NCBI GenBank assembly: GCA_902494515.1
Contig: CABUTS010000005.1
Coordinates: 1 to 64,000, forward strand
Source: an uncultured Muribaculaceae bacterium
GTDB taxonomy: Bacteria; Bacteroidota; Bacteroidia; Bacteroidales; Muribaculaceae
DNA: 64,000 nt
Direction of reading: 5' to 3'
The position numbers and the translations under genes were made by a program. Positions 9,394-17,987 of the stretch are shown here, piece after piece (the first letter of the stretch is position 1; each line of letters opens with the position of its first letter). The notes under the pieces were generated by a model. The model did no database searches. It saw only the letters and a list, made by a program, of their open reading frames with translations, and had not been told where the DNA came from.

Positions 9394-9430
9394 TTATTCA
9401 GGGTCTTTTTCAGGGTCTTTTTCAGGTTGA
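9394..9430. repeat. 12-bp tandem repeat at the 3' end of aroA
   Basis: The unit TCAGGGTCTTTT occurs twice in succession with a partial third copy (plus-strand reading). It encodes the repeated Glu-Lys-Asp-Pro at the AroA C terminus and contains the stop codon region. Confidence 0.8.
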
Positions 9431-10716
9431 TATTCCCCGGCGGTGAAGCCGAGGCTGCGGAGGGCATCCCAGTAACCGGGATAGGATTTGGCGACACATT
9501 CGGGGTCGCGCAGGAGGATGCCGGGGATATATGCGGCGACGGGAGCGAGAGCCATGGCCAGACGGTGGTCGCCTCGCGGGTCGAACACCGGCATGGTCAG
9601 TATCGGATGGCGCTTCCCCTCCCATTCCAGGCCGAAGTCGCGGATTTTCTGAATCTGCACACCTACGCGCTCCATCTCCTCGACGAGGGCCTGCAGGCGG
9701 TCGCTCTCCTTGATTGCAAGGGAGTGTAGCCCGACGAAACGGAACGGCACACCGAGCATGCAGCAAGTGACTGTCAGCGCCGGAGCCAGGTCGGGGTAGT
9801 CGGCAAGGTCGAGATCCAGGCGGCCGTAGACTTCGGGTGACGGGGTGAGGCTGACGGCCCCCTCAATCGGGTTTTCATCCTCGTCCTCGCCGGGGTTGGT
9901 CACCACGCCGAGGCACTCGAAAAACTCAGCCGCACGGGCGTCGCCCTGGATCGATTCCTTGGGGAGCGGAAGGTTGCGGAGGGAAATCCACCCGGCGGTC
10001 AGGGCGCCGACTTCAAGCCAGAAGGCTGCGCCGGACCAGTCCCCTTCGATGGGCTGTTCGCGGGGCACATAGCCGCCTGTTTCAACCTCAACGGAGAGGG
10101 GCGCAAGATCCACCCCGGCTCCCTGGCGGCGCATCATTTCGGCCGTCATCCTGATGTACGGGAGCGAGGAGGGCTCGCCGTCGAAGCTGATCTTCAGCGG
10201 GGCGGACATCGTCGGGGCCACGAGCATCAGGGCGGAGATGTATTGCGAGGAGACTGTCGGGTCGATGGTCAGCGCGCCGCCGGAGAGCTGCCTCCCCTCG
10301 ATTTTCAGCGGAGCGAATCCCTCTTCGCCGAGATACCCGATCTCAGCACCGAGCTGCCGCAGGGCGTCGACGAAGATTTTCACCGGGCGTCTGCGCAGGC
10401 CGGGGTCGCCGTCAAGGATGGCGTTCACACCGGGGCGGGCAGCACAGAAAGCGGTCAGGAACCGCAGGGCGGTGCCGGATTCCCCTAAGTTCAGGCGCGT
10501 TTCCTCACCCTTTGAGGCTTTGAGCAGCAGCTCGAGAGCTGTCTGCATCACGTAAACGTCGCGACAGTCCTCGCCTGCGGGGAGCTCCGGGGGAAACTTC
10601 GCGCCCGGGGTCAGCGCGGCGAGCATCAATGCTCTGTTGAGCATCGACTTGGAATATGGCATGGTCAGAGACCCATTTTCTATGAGCTCTTCCGGGGGGT
10701 AAATTCGGTAAATCAT
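9394..10716 (-). CDS. aroA: 3-phosphoshikimate 1-carboxyvinyltransferase (EPSP synthase)
   Basis: AroA adds the enolpyruvyl group of PEP to shikimate-3-phosphate in aromatic amino acid synthesis. The 440-residue protein shows the family blocks: TMPYSKSMLNRALMLAAL near residue 18 with the substrate-binding SKS, LGESGTALRFLTAF near 78-91 (usually LGNAGTAMR), the catalytic Asp in YPDLAPALTV, and LAIKESDRLQAL near 340. The last residues are a repeat, PEKDPEKDPE, encoded by a 12-bp tandem repeat at about 9394-9430, so the C terminus has been extended past the normal end. A second shikimate gene, aroB, lies 6 kb away and is not in this operon. Confidence 0.95.
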   Translation of the reverse strand: MIYRIYPPEELIENGSLTMPYSKSMLNRALMLAALTPGAKFPPELPAGEDCRDVYVMQTALELLLKASKGEETRLNLGESGTALRFLTAFCAARPGVNAILDGDPGLRRRPVKIFVDALRQLGAEIGYLGEEGFAPLKIEGRQLSGGALTIDPTVSSQYISALMLVAPTMSAPLKISFDGEPSSLPYIRMTAEMMRRQGAGVDLAPLSVEVETGGYVPREQPIEGDWSGAAFWLEVGALTAGWISLRNLPLPKESIQGDARAAEFFECLGVVTNPGEDEDENPIEGAVSLTPSPEVYGRLDLDLADYPDLAPALTVTCCMLGVPFRFVGLHSLAIKESDRLQALVEEMERVGVQIQKIRDFGLEWEGKRHPILTMPVFDPRGDHRLAMALAPVAAYIPGILLRDPECVAKSYPGYWDALRSLGFTAGEYQPEKDPEKDPE

Positions 10717-10722
10717 CTGGGG

Positions 10723-10778
10723 AGTTGAGGAGTTGAGGAGTTGAGGAGTTGAGGAGTTGAGGAGTTGAGGAGTTTAGG
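10723..10778. repeat. 8-bp tandem array, unit AGTTGAGG
   Basis: Seven head-to-tail copies of AGTTGAGG run from 10723 to 10778, followed by degenerate TTTAGGAG copies up to about 10800. They fill the 90-nt gap between the aminotransferase stop and the aroA start. Confidence 0.95.
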
Positions 10779-10806
10779 AGGGAGAGGTTTAGGAGTTTAG
10801 GGAGGT

Positions 10807-11979
10807 TCAGGGCTTCCTGACGGCGTCGCGGAGGGCTTTCAGGGCTTCGACGAGGCAGCAGCGGGGGGTTGCGACGTTCACTCGCATGAAGCCGTGGCCC
10901 TGGGCGCCGAACATTTCGCCGTCGTTGAGCGCAAGATGGGCCTTGCGGACTACAAGGTCAACAAGTTCTTCGTGCGAGAGGTTCAGTTTGCGGAAGTCCA
11001 TCCACACCAGGAAGGAGGCCTCAGGCTCCACCATCCCGACCTCCGGCAGATTTTCGGCAAGGAAGTCGCGGACCACCTTGATGTTGGTCTGGATGTAGCT
11101 CATGGCCTCGGCGAGCCAGCGCGAACCGTTGCGGTAGGCGGCTTCGGTGCCGATGGTCGAAACGAATGTCGGGGAGGAGAACTCATTCACCTCCAGCCAT
11201 TCGTAGAAATCCCTGCGGAGCTCCGGGTTCTTGACCACGCACCACGACGACACCAGGCCGGGGATGTTGAAGGTCTTGGAGGGGGCGCCGAAGGTCACAG
11301 CCACGGCGGCGCAGTCGTCGCTGCAGGCCGCGAAGGGGTAGTGAGGCTTGTCGTAGAGCACCAGGTCGCCGTGGATTTCGTCGGAAATCACGGTCACGCC
11401 ACCTTCGCGGCAGATGCGGCCTACCTCGGCGAGGGTCTCCTTGTCCCACTGGATTCCGATGGGGTTGTGGGGGTTGCAGAGGATCATCATCCGGGGATGT
11501 TCCTCCTTCACCAGGCGTTCCAGCTCCTCGAGATTCATAGTGTAGCGTTCGCCGTCGAAAACCAGCGGATTCTCGACTACCAGGCGCTTGTTACCCTCGA
11601 TCACACGCTTGAAGGGGTGATAGACAGGGGGCTGAATCAGGATTTTGTCGCCCGGACGGGAGAAGAAGTTCACGGCGTAGCCTATACCCTTCACGACTCC
11701 GGGAACAAAGGTCAGCTCCTCGCGGGTGACGGCGAAGTGGTGGCGCTGCCCGAGCCAGTCGATGATCGACTGCCAGTAGCTGTCGGGCACGGCGGCGTAG
11801 CCGTAGATCGGATGGTCTATGCGGCGGCGCAGCGCGTCGGTGATCTCGGGACAGACGGCGAAGTCCATGTCCGCGATCCAGAGGGGGAGGAGGTCGTCGC
11901 GGCCGAAGAGCTCGCGGAGCTCGCTGAATTTGGCGCAGCCCGACCCGTGGCGGTCAATTATCTGATCAAATTCGTACAT
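10807..11979 (-). CDS. PLP-dependent aminotransferase, MalY/PatB type
   Basis: A 390-residue fold-type I PLP enzyme. MalY/PatB members act mainly as cystathionine or cysteine beta-lyases. The family N terminus (FDQIIDRHGSGCAKFSELRELFG, then LPLWIADMDFAVCPEI near residue 33) is a MalY/PatB hallmark. The PLP-binding lysine lies in FGAPSKTFNIPGL near residue 235, and substrate and cofactor contacts lie in NPHNPIG near 168 and SDEIHGDL near 200. The start at 11979 fits the family. It lies 62 nt downstream of the TGS/uridine-kinase-like gene and ahead of aroA. Lyase versus transaminase activity cannot be settled from sequence. Confidence 0.9.
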   Translation of the reverse strand: MYEFDQIIDRHGSGCAKFSELRELFGRDDLLPLWIADMDFAVCPEITDALRRRIDHPIYGYAAVPDSYWQSIIDWLGQRHHFAVTREELTFVPGVVKGIGYAVNFFSRPGDKILIQPPVYHPFKRVIEGNKRLVVENPLVFDGERYTMNLEELERLVKEEHPRMMILCNPHNPIGIQWDKETLAEVGRICREGGVTVISDEIHGDLVLYDKPHYPFAACSDDCAAVAVTFGAPSKTFNIPGLVSSWCVVKNPELRRDFYEWLEVNEFSSPTFVSTIGTEAAYRNGSRWLAEAMSYIQTNIKVVRDFLAENLPEVGMVEPEASFLVWMDFRKLNLSHEELVDLVVRKAHLALNDGEMFGAQGHGFMRVNVATPRCCLVEALKALRDAVRKP

Positions 11980-12041
11980 ATTCGATTGGTTTATGGCGGT
12001 TTACACTCGATTCATAAGTCACATCCGGAACATCCGGCGCA

Positions 12042-13733
12042 TCAGTATCTGAACGACGACCCGCCCAGAAACTCGCGCAGCAGCGACGTCGGCGGGATGG
12101 ACTTCTCCCCTATCGGCTCGAAGTAACTCAGGAAGCGCCGCAGACGGTAGGCCTCGGCGTATTCCATGACGTCGTTGGGAACGTGGCGCAGTATCTCCTC
12201 GCCGTAGTCCTTCATCACGCCGAGCTCGAAAATCAGCGAGGAGTTGAAGGTGGAATCGGCGTTCTCCTGATAAGGGAATATCCATTTCTCCTCGCCGCGG
12301 CGCACTGACTGCCAGCGGCGGATGGTCTCCACGGCGGAGGTTCCGCGGTATTTATGGTCGCGGATAATCCGGCGCAGCAGACGGTTGTCGGTGGTCGGAA
12401 TCCAGTTGTGGTCATCGATGGAGAGGGTTGTGAGCGCCGAAACATATACGCGGTATTTCAGCTTCTCGTCGATGGACTTCGTTAGCTCCGGATTAAGTCC
12501 GTGGATACCCTCCATGAGCAGAATCGAGCCGGGCTTGAGCTGCAGCGTGTCGCCGCGGTATTCGCGCGCGCCGGTCTCGAAGTTGTAGGTCGGCATCTTC
12601 ACCTCCCTGCCGGCGAGCAGCGCCTCGAGGTCGCGGTTGAACTGCTCGAGGTCCAGGGCATAGAGCGATTCGTAATCGTAGTCCCCCTTCTCGTCGCGCG
12701 GGGTGTGCTCCCTGTCTACGAAGTAGTTGTCGAGCGAGATCATCTCGGGATGAAGGAGGTTGGTGAGCAGGTAGATGGCCAGACGCTTGGTGGTTGTGGT
12801 CTTGCCGGAAGATGAAGGACCGGCCACGAGCACCACCCGGGCGCCCCCCTCGCGGTAGCGCGCGGCGATGTCGTCGGCGATGTCGGAAATCTTCTTGTCG
12901 TGAAGCGCCTCGGCTACGTTGATGAGCTGCTCGGCGCGGTTATCGATTACCGCCTTGTTGAGCTGGGCCACATTCCCCACACCGATGATGCGGTTGAAAC
13001 GGAGCGATTCGTTGAAGGCATCGTACATCTTCTCCTGCCGGGTTTCCTTCGATAGCACCGCCGGGTTGTGGCGGTCCGGCCCGAAGAGCAGGAAACCCTT
13101 CTTATAAGGCTTCAGGGCAAAGAGGTCGATGACACCGGTCGAGGGGGCCAGGGCGCCGTAATAGCTGTCCATCACATCGTCGAGCTTGTAGACGGTGGTG
13201 TATAGCACGTGGAGCGTGTCGAGCAGGGCTACCTTGTCCATTAGCTCCTCCTCGCGGAAACGCTCCCTGATGTCCGACGAGAGGCGCTCCTTGCGGCGGA
13301 AGGGAAGATTGCGGTCGCGGAGCTCCTCCATGGCAGCCGTGAGCTGCCCGAGCATGGCGGCATCCACAGCCACCGGACGCTCCACACCGTCGGTCTCCGT
13401 GCGGAACAGGCGGCAGTAATACCCCCCGGCAATGGAGTGCACGATCCGCAGGCGCACCTTCGGCAGCGTCTTGTAGACCGCGTAATACAGCATCATGCAG
13501 AGCGAACGCACATAAACCCTCGACCCCGACGGGGAATTCCGGTCGAGGTAAAGAACCTTCTTCGGGGCGAACACCTGGAACTGCAGGGGCTCATTCTTGT
13601 TGTTCACCAGCGCACAAATCGGAGGAAACTCCAGATTCAGACGCTCCACACCGATAGTATCGGCAAGCTCCAGAAGGGACTCGCCGCCGCGAACAGGCAC
13701 ATATTCGCCCGTATTGTCGCAGTAAATTTTCAT
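12042..13733 (-). CDS. TGS-like domain plus uridine-kinase-like P-loop protein
   Basis: A 563-residue nucleoside-kinase-like protein. The N terminus (MKIYCDNTGEYV, up to about residue 60) resembles a TGS domain, and the next region recalls the threonyl-tRNA synthetase second domain (IVHSIAGGYYCRLF). The C-terminal half is a phosphoribulokinase/uridine-kinase fold with Walker A AGPSSSGKTTTT near residue 295, SLDNYFVDREHTP near 330 and ILLMEGIHGLNPEL near 400. I chose the ATG at 13733 because a -7 promoter element at 13752-13759 puts transcription start near 13748, leaving almost no leader for the alternative ATG at 13745. Substrate is unknown. Confidence 0.88.
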   Translation of the reverse strand: MKIYCDNTGEYVPVRGGESLLELADTIGVERLNLEFPPICALVNNKNEPLQFQVFAPKKVLYLDRNSPSGSRVYVRSLCMMLYYAVYKTLPKVRLRIVHSIAGGYYCRLFRTETDGVERPVAVDAAMLGQLTAAMEELRDRNLPFRRKERLSSDIRERFREEELMDKVALLDTLHVLYTTVYKLDDVMDSYYGALAPSTGVIDLFALKPYKKGFLLFGPDRHNPAVLSKETRQEKMYDAFNESLRFNRIIGVGNVAQLNKAVIDNRAEQLINVAEALHDKKISDIADDIAARYREGGARVVLVAGPSSSGKTTTTKRLAIYLLTNLLHPEMISLDNYFVDREHTPRDEKGDYDYESLYALDLEQFNRDLEALLAGREVKMPTYNFETGAREYRGDTLQLKPGSILLMEGIHGLNPELTKSIDEKLKYRVYVSALTTLSIDDHNWIPTTDNRLLRRIIRDHKYRGTSAVETIRRWQSVRRGEEKWIFPYQENADSTFNSSLIFELGVMKDYGEEILRHVPNDVMEYAEAYRLRRFLSYFEPIGEKSIPPTSLLREFLGGSSFRY

Positions 13734-13751
13734 TAAATCGCTCATCGCTGA

Positions 13752-13783
13752 CAAAGTTACGACTTTCCCCGCAAATTCGCAAC
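13752..13783 (-). promoter_or_regulatory. Promoter of the TGS/uridine-kinase-like gene
   Basis: On the minus strand TAACTTTG (13759 down to 13752) is preceded by TTG at 13782-13780 with a 20-nt spacer. It fixes the likely start codon at 13733. Confidence 0.75.
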
Positions 13784-13799
13784 ACTTCCCCCCACCCAA

Positions 13800-14123
13800 A
13801 TTATCCCTCTGTTAGTTATAGCAGTCCCCGACTCCCCCTGTCTGCCAGGATGGCCAGCTAATAGCCCCCGGGTGCTCAGCTAATAGCCCCCCTCCCCTGC
13901 CTGCCGGATGGTCAGCTAATAGCCTCGCTCCCCTGCCAGATGGATGGTCAGCCAGCAGCCCCGCTCCCCAACAAACATAACGGAAAAACAATTATTTATC
14001 TTGACGGGGCGATAATCTCAGGATTTATGTCTAACTTTGTGCATCACATCGAAGCCAGACGGGTGAGCTGGATAGGTTGGCTGGAGGGCTGAGGTGTGAT
14101 GGAGTATTTGAAAGGTATTTGCT
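13800..14123. other. Intergenic region with imperfect long tandem repeat
   Basis: This divergent gap lies between the TGS/kinase gene and the SpmA/B-type gene. From about 13845 to 13965 a motif TCAGCTAATAGCC recurs three times with a degenerate fourth (TCAGCCAGCAGCC), separated by C-rich CTCCCCTGCC spacers at uneven 22-38 nt steps. A -7 element for the downstream gene lies at 14032-14039. I see no gene. Confidence 0.7.
14032..14039 (+). promoter_or_regulatory. Candidate -7 element of the SpmA/B-type gene
   Basis: TAACTTTG matches the -7 consensus, giving a leader of about 80 nt before the ATG at 14124. No good -33 element stands at the expected distance, so this is weaker than the other promoters listed. 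Confidence 0.45.
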
Positions 14124-15356
14124 ATGGCACTGAATTATATTTGGGCGGCGTTCTTTGTGGTGGCGTTCGCAGTGGCGGTTTACAGGTCGATTTTCTGCGG
14201 CGACGTGAGCGTGTGGGGCGACATGATGTCCTCGACGTTTTCGTCGGCGGGGACGGCGTTCGAGATTTCGCTGGGGCTGACGGGTGTGCTGTCGCTCTGG
14301 CTGGGTCTGATGAAAATCGGCGAACGGGCCGGGGTCATCGGCTTTTTCGGGCGTCTGATATCGCCGCTGTTCTGCCGTCTGTTTCCGGGGGTGCCGAAGG
14401 ATCACCCGGCGATGGGCTCGATTTTCATGAACGTTTCGGCCAATATGCTCGGGCTTGACAACGCCGCGACACCGTTAGGTCTCAAGGCGATGCAGGAGCT
14501 GCAGACCCTCAACAAAGAGAAAGATACAGCCACCGACGCCATGATTATGTTCCTGGTTCTCAACGCTTCAGGACTCTGTTTCATCCCGATTTCCATCATG
14601 ATGTACCGTGCGCAGGCGGGAGCCGCGAACCCCACGGACGTGTTCCTGCCGATTCTGTTGGCAACATTCATCGCCACTCTGGTGGGCATCGTGGCGCTCT
14701 GTCTGAAGCAGCGCATCCGACTGCTCGACCCGGTGCTGCTGACTTGGCTCGGAGGGATGATGGCCATTATCGGCCTGACCGTATGGTGCTTCACAGGGAT
14801 GGAGGGGAAAGAGGTGGAGCGGATCAGCTCCACGGTAGCCAATTCGCTGCTCTGCCTGGTGATCGTGACCTTTATTTTCGCAGGACTATGGAAGCGCCTG
14901 AACGTCTACGAAACCTTCATCGAGGGGGCCAAGGAGGGGTTCAAAACCGCCGTAACGATTATCCCCTACTTAGTGGCTATTTTAGTGGCAATCGGGATGT
15001 TCCGCGCCTCCGGGGCGATGGATGTCATCACCCAGTGGACCACCGCCGCTGTGGCGGCCTGCGGACTCGACACCGAGTGGGTGGAAGCGCTACCGACGGC
15101 GCTGATGAAGCCGCTGAGCGGCAGCGGGTCGCGCGGCCTGATGGTAGACCTGATGACCACCCACGGCGCCGACGCCTTCGTTGCGAAGGTTTCGGCAGCA
15201 ATCCAGGGGTCTACCGACACAATGTTCTATGTCTTAGCCGTTTACTTCGGTTCGGTAGGGATACGAAAAACCCGCTACGCGGTGCCGTATGCGCTGTTGG
15301 CGGATGTTACGGGGTCGGTAGCGGGAATTTTCGCAGCGTATATTTTCTTTAGTTAG
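14124..15356 (+). CDS. SpmA-SpmB-type nucleoside-recognition membrane protein
   Basis: A 410-residue integral membrane protein with two tandem Gate (nucleoside-recognition) domains, corresponding to SpmA and SpmB of sporulating Firmicutes fused in one chain, as is usual in Bacteroidota. About ten hydrophobic segments are visible. The first half carries FMNVSANMLGLDNAATPLGLKAM near residue 110-130, and the second carries ALPTALMKPLSGSGSRGLM near 320-340, both diagnostic. It probably transports a small molecule, but the substrate is not established. It is the only plus-strand gene in the first 25 kb. A TAGCTA repeat array starts at its stop codon. Confidence 0.9.
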   Translation: MALNYIWAAFFVVAFAVAVYRSIFCGDVSVWGDMMSSTFSSAGTAFEISLGLTGVLSLWLGLMKIGERAGVIGFFGRLISPLFCRLFPGVPKDHPAMGSIFMNVSANMLGLDNAATPLGLKAMQELQTLNKEKDTATDAMIMFLVLNASGLCFIPISIMMYRAQAGAANPTDVFLPILLATFIATLVGIVALCLKQRIRLLDPVLLTWLGGMMAIIGLTVWCFTGMEGKEVERISSTVANSLLCLVIVTFIFAGLWKRLNVYETFIEGAKEGFKTAVTIIPYLVAILVAIGMFRASGAMDVITQWTTAAVAACGLDTEWVEALPTALMKPLSGSGSRGLMVDLMTTHGADAFVAKVSAAIQGSTDTMFYVLAVYFGSVGIRKTRYAVPYALLADVTGSVAGIFAAYIFFS

Positions 15357-15392
15357 CTAAATTAGCTAAAATAGCTACGATAGCTAATTCGC
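15354..15392. repeat. 9-bp TAGCTA array
   Basis: AGCTA cores recur with 9-bp spacing (GCT at 15356, 15365, 15374, 15383). The stop codon of the upstream membrane-protein gene is the TAG of the first unit. It is related to the array at 958-1055. Confidence 0.85.
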
Positions 15393-15395
15393 TGA

Positions 15396-16619
15396 TTATC
15401 TGTCGGCGAGGCAGGCATCGAGGGCGGCGGTGATGGCCTTGCGGTCCATGTCGCGGCCGATGAAAACCAGCTTATCCATGCGGTCGCCGTATTCGGGATC
15501 CCAGTCGTTCTTCAAGCCGGGCTCCATCTCCATCAGTTGAGCCAGCTCGTCGGCGGGCGCTGTGGCATACCACAGCCCGGCCTCCTTGAGGTTTTTCTGC
15601 ACACCGGCCTGCTCGAACAGCAGCGACATATCGCGGTTCATCGAGAAGTAGAGCACACCCTTGCTGCGGATCACGCTCTTCGGCCAGTGCTGACAGAAGC
15701 GGTCGAACTTCTCGAAATCGAAGGGTTTGCGGCGCTGATACACGAACGTCGAAATGCCGTATTCCTCGGCCTCACCCTCGTCGTCGTGGTGATGGTGGTG
15801 GTGATGCTCGTGGTCATGGTGGTGATGTTCATGCTCCTCTTCGTCGTGATCGTCATCGTCGTGGTCGTCCTCTTCCTCATCGTGGTGGCCTTCGAGCTCG
15901 CGGACCCATGTTGCGGAGGTCGCAACCTTCTCGAAATCAAACATATGGGTGTTGAGCAACTCCGTGAGGTCTACATTGCAGTAGTCGCACTCGATGATGC
16001 GGGCCGAAGGCTGGATGGCGCGGATGATGGCGCGGATACGTTCGGCCTCGGGACGGGTAACCTCCGAAATCTTGTTCAGCAGAATGATGTTGCAGAATTC
16101 AATCTGCTCGATGATGAGGTTCTCGATATCCTCCTCGTCGAGATTCTCGCGCTCCAGGGCGGTGCCGCAGTCGAATTCGCTCTGCAGACGCAGGGCGTCG
16201 ACGACGGTGCAGATGCAGTCCAGACGGGGCATGGCGAGCTTGAGCTGCCGGTCCTCCATTCCGGCCATGGCGCAGATGGTCTGGGCAATGGGTGCCGGCT
16301 CACAGATGCCGCTGGCTTCGATTACGATATAGTCGAACTGACCGGAAGCCACGAGCTCGGCCAGCTGCTTGATGAGGTCCATTTTCAGTGTGCAGCAGAT
16401 GCAGCCGTTCTGCAGGGCCACAAGGTCGTCGGAGTTCGACTGGCCGATGATACCCTCCTTGCGGATGAGGTTCTCGTCGATGTTGACCTCGCCCAAATCG
16501 TTGACAATCACTGCGAAACGGATACCGCGCTCGTTGCGCAGGATATTATTCAGCAGGGTTGTCTTGCCGCTGCCGAGATAGCCGGTGAGAAGAAGCACCG
16601 GGGTAGTTTTCTTTTCCAT
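15396..16619 (-). CDS. G3E-family (CobW/ZNG1-like) metallochaperone GTPase with His-rich arm
   Basis: COG0523 GTPases deliver or insert metals, often zinc, into target proteins. The 407-residue protein has Walker A GYLGSGKTT near residue 12-20, the metal-binding NGCICC motif (the CxCC signature), an NKIS base-specificity motif near 180, and a C-terminal CobW_C domain (RPFD-like RRKPFDFEKFDRF, then LFFSMN-like region). Between the domains is a long acidic/histidine stretch (about residues 250-290) rich in HHHH, DDHD and HEHH, a likely Zn or Ni store. I chose MEKKTTPVLL at 16619; MKMEKK at 16625 is possible. It has its own promoter and a hairpin in the leader. Confidence 0.92.
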   Translation of the reverse strand: MEKKTTPVLLLTGYLGSGKTTLLNNILRNERGIRFAVIVNDLGEVNIDENLIRKEGIIGQSNSDDLVALQNGCICCTLKMDLIKQLAELVASGQFDYIVIEASGICEPAPIAQTICAMAGMEDRQLKLAMPRLDCICTVVDALRLQSEFDCGTALERENLDEEDIENLIIEQIEFCNIILLNKISEVTRPEAERIRAIIRAIQPSARIIECDYCNVDLTELLNTHMFDFEKVATSATWVRELEGHHDEEEDDHDDDDHDEEEHEHHHHDHEHHHHHHHDDEGEAEEYGISTFVYQRRKPFDFEKFDRFCQHWPKSVIRSKGVLYFSMNRDMSLLFEQAGVQKNLKEAGLWYATAPADELAQLMEMEPGLKNDWDPEYGDRMDKLVFIGRDMDRKAITAALDACLADR

Positions 16620-16648
16620 TTTCATTCTGGATTTTTGCACATTCAGCC

Positions 16649-16664
16649 GTGCGGATTTCCGCAC
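16649..16664. promoter_or_regulatory. Hairpin/operator-like inverted repeat in the G3E GTPase leader
   Basis: GTGCGG-ATTT-CCGCAC is a perfect 6-bp stem within the leader of the G3E gene, flanked by further GCAC and CGTGC repeats (16637-16676). It could be an RNA hairpin or a metal-regulator site such as Zur; neither is demonstrated. Confidence 0.45.
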
Positions 16665-16689
16665 ATACAGTCGTGCATTTTTCGGAGTG

Positions 16690-16720
16690 CAAAGTTACAA
16701 AAAACTATCATGCCAAGCAA
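16690..16720 (-). promoter_or_regulatory. Promoter of the G3E GTPase gene
   Basis: On the minus strand TAACTTTG (16697 down to 16690) is preceded by TTG at 16720-16718 with a 20-nt spacer. The leader to 16619 would be about 67 nt. Confidence 0.7.
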
Positions 16721-16750
16721 TATTTGCCCGGCAAAACAGCTTCGGGAACT

Positions 16751-16817
16751 GACAATCAGAAGACAATCAGGGGAGAATCAAAAGACAATCAGAATACAAT
16801 CAAAAAGACCATCAGAA
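16751..16817. repeat. 11-bp tandem array, unit GACAATCAGAA
   Basis: Units begin at 16751, 16762, 16773, 16784 and 16795, with a degenerate last copy near 16806. It lies directly past the 3' end of aroB. Confidence 0.88.
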
Positions 16818-16822
16818 TAGGA

Positions 16823-17908
16823 TCATGGCAACCCCATCAGGTCGCGGTAGATGTCGAGGGCAGCAGTGATGTCCGCGTCGGTGACCGGGATGTTGACAAC
16901 CGGGTCGCCGGGGGCGCGCAACAGTGTGAAATTCACGTCGGTAGCGTTGTCGTTCTTCTTGTCGTGATGCATGAGTTTCAGCAGCTGCGGATAGTCGTCG
17001 CAGGAGACCTCGAAGGCGCCGTAGTGGCGGCGGATATACTGCGCGCAGGTATGCAGCAGCTCCGAGGGGAAGTCGAATTTCATGCGCGAGAGCACCAGCG
17101 CAACCACCATTCCGAAAGCCACGGCGTAGCCATGGGGCAGCGGCGATTTACGGCTCAGCGCCATCGACTCGAAGGCGTGACCCACGGTGTGACCGAGGTT
17201 CAGGACCCGGCGGGCACCGCGGTCGTCGTGGTCGGCATCGACGAAACGCTTCTTTACGGCTACAGACTCCTCGATGAGCTTCAGCAACGAGTCGGGGGAA
17301 TAGTCGGTGACGTCGTAGCCGAGCAGGCGCCGGGTGAACTCCTCGGAGTCGATGAGCGCATGCTTGAGCATCTCGGCGTAGCCCGAGAGCAGCTCCTGGG
17401 ATGTCAGTGTGTTGAAATACAGCGTGTTGACAATAATCAGGTCGGCGTCGGTGAAGGTGCCGATTTCGTTCTTGAGACCATTGAAATTAATGCCGTTCTT
17501 CCCCCCGAGCGAGGCGTCGACGGCGCAGAGGAGGGTCGTGGGGATGTTGATGAAGGGGATTCCGCGCTTGAAAGTAGCCGCGGCGAAGGCCCCCATGTCG
17601 GTGATTACACCGCCGCCGATGTTGATCAGCAGCGAGCGGCGGTTGGCATCGCCGTCGCCGAGCTGACGCCATACGGAGCTGAGCGAATCTATATTCTTAT
17701 AAATCTCTCCGGCTTTGATTTCCAGCACTTTGGCTGAAGCCACAGCCTTCGATTCGGCCTGCAGCAGCGGCAGCACGAAAGCGCGGGTGTTTACATCGAC
17801 CAGTACGTGGACCGAGCTGGGATTGATTGCGGCGACGGCCTCGTCGAGGGTTTGTGCGACGTGGTTTGTGAAAACCAGCGACGCTGTTGGTTTGGTAGAA
17901 TCAGCCAT
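16823..17908 (-). CDS. aroB: 3-dehydroquinate synthase
   Basis: AroB cyclises DAHP to 3-dehydroquinate, the second shikimate step, using NAD and zinc. The 361-residue protein has the NAD-binding GGGVITDMGAFAAATFKRG near residue 90-108, INIPTTLLCAVDASLGGKNGIN near 112-133, and zinc-ligand regions SGYAEMLKHALI and LNLGHTVGHAFESMA, in which GHTVGHAFE is diagnostic. It lies 80 nt downstream of a HAD phosphatase gene and is probably read with cysK and the HAD gene. Confidence 0.96.
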   Translation of the reverse strand: MADSTKPTASLVFTNHVAQTLDEAVAAINPSSVHVLVDVNTRAFVLPLLQAESKAVASAKVLEIKAGEIYKNIDSLSSVWRQLGDGDANRRSLLINIGGGVITDMGAFAAATFKRGIPFINIPTTLLCAVDASLGGKNGINFNGLKNEIGTFTDADLIIVNTLYFNTLTSQELLSGYAEMLKHALIDSEEFTRRLLGYDVTDYSPDSLLKLIEESVAVKKRFVDADHDDRGARRVLNLGHTVGHAFESMALSRKSPLPHGYAVAFGMVVALVLSRMKFDFPSELLHTCAQYIRRHYGAFEVSCDDYPQLLKLMHHDKKNDNATDVNFTLLRAPGDPVVNIPVTDADITAALDIYRDLMGLP

Positions 17909-17987
17909 AACTTTAAAATAAATAACTGCAAGACCGGATTAAGTGGGGGGAGAGAGATGAGAGATGAGAGTGGGAAACCCGGTGGAA

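Noticed and set aside
10723..10800. Possible CRISPR array.
   Set aside because: Units of 8 bp with no spacers; no other array in the window has CRISPR-like repeats and spacers, and there are no cas genes.
10894..12126. A 410-residue plus-strand frame over the aminotransferase gene.
   Set aside because: Shadow of a clear PLP-enzyme gene; no recognisable domain.
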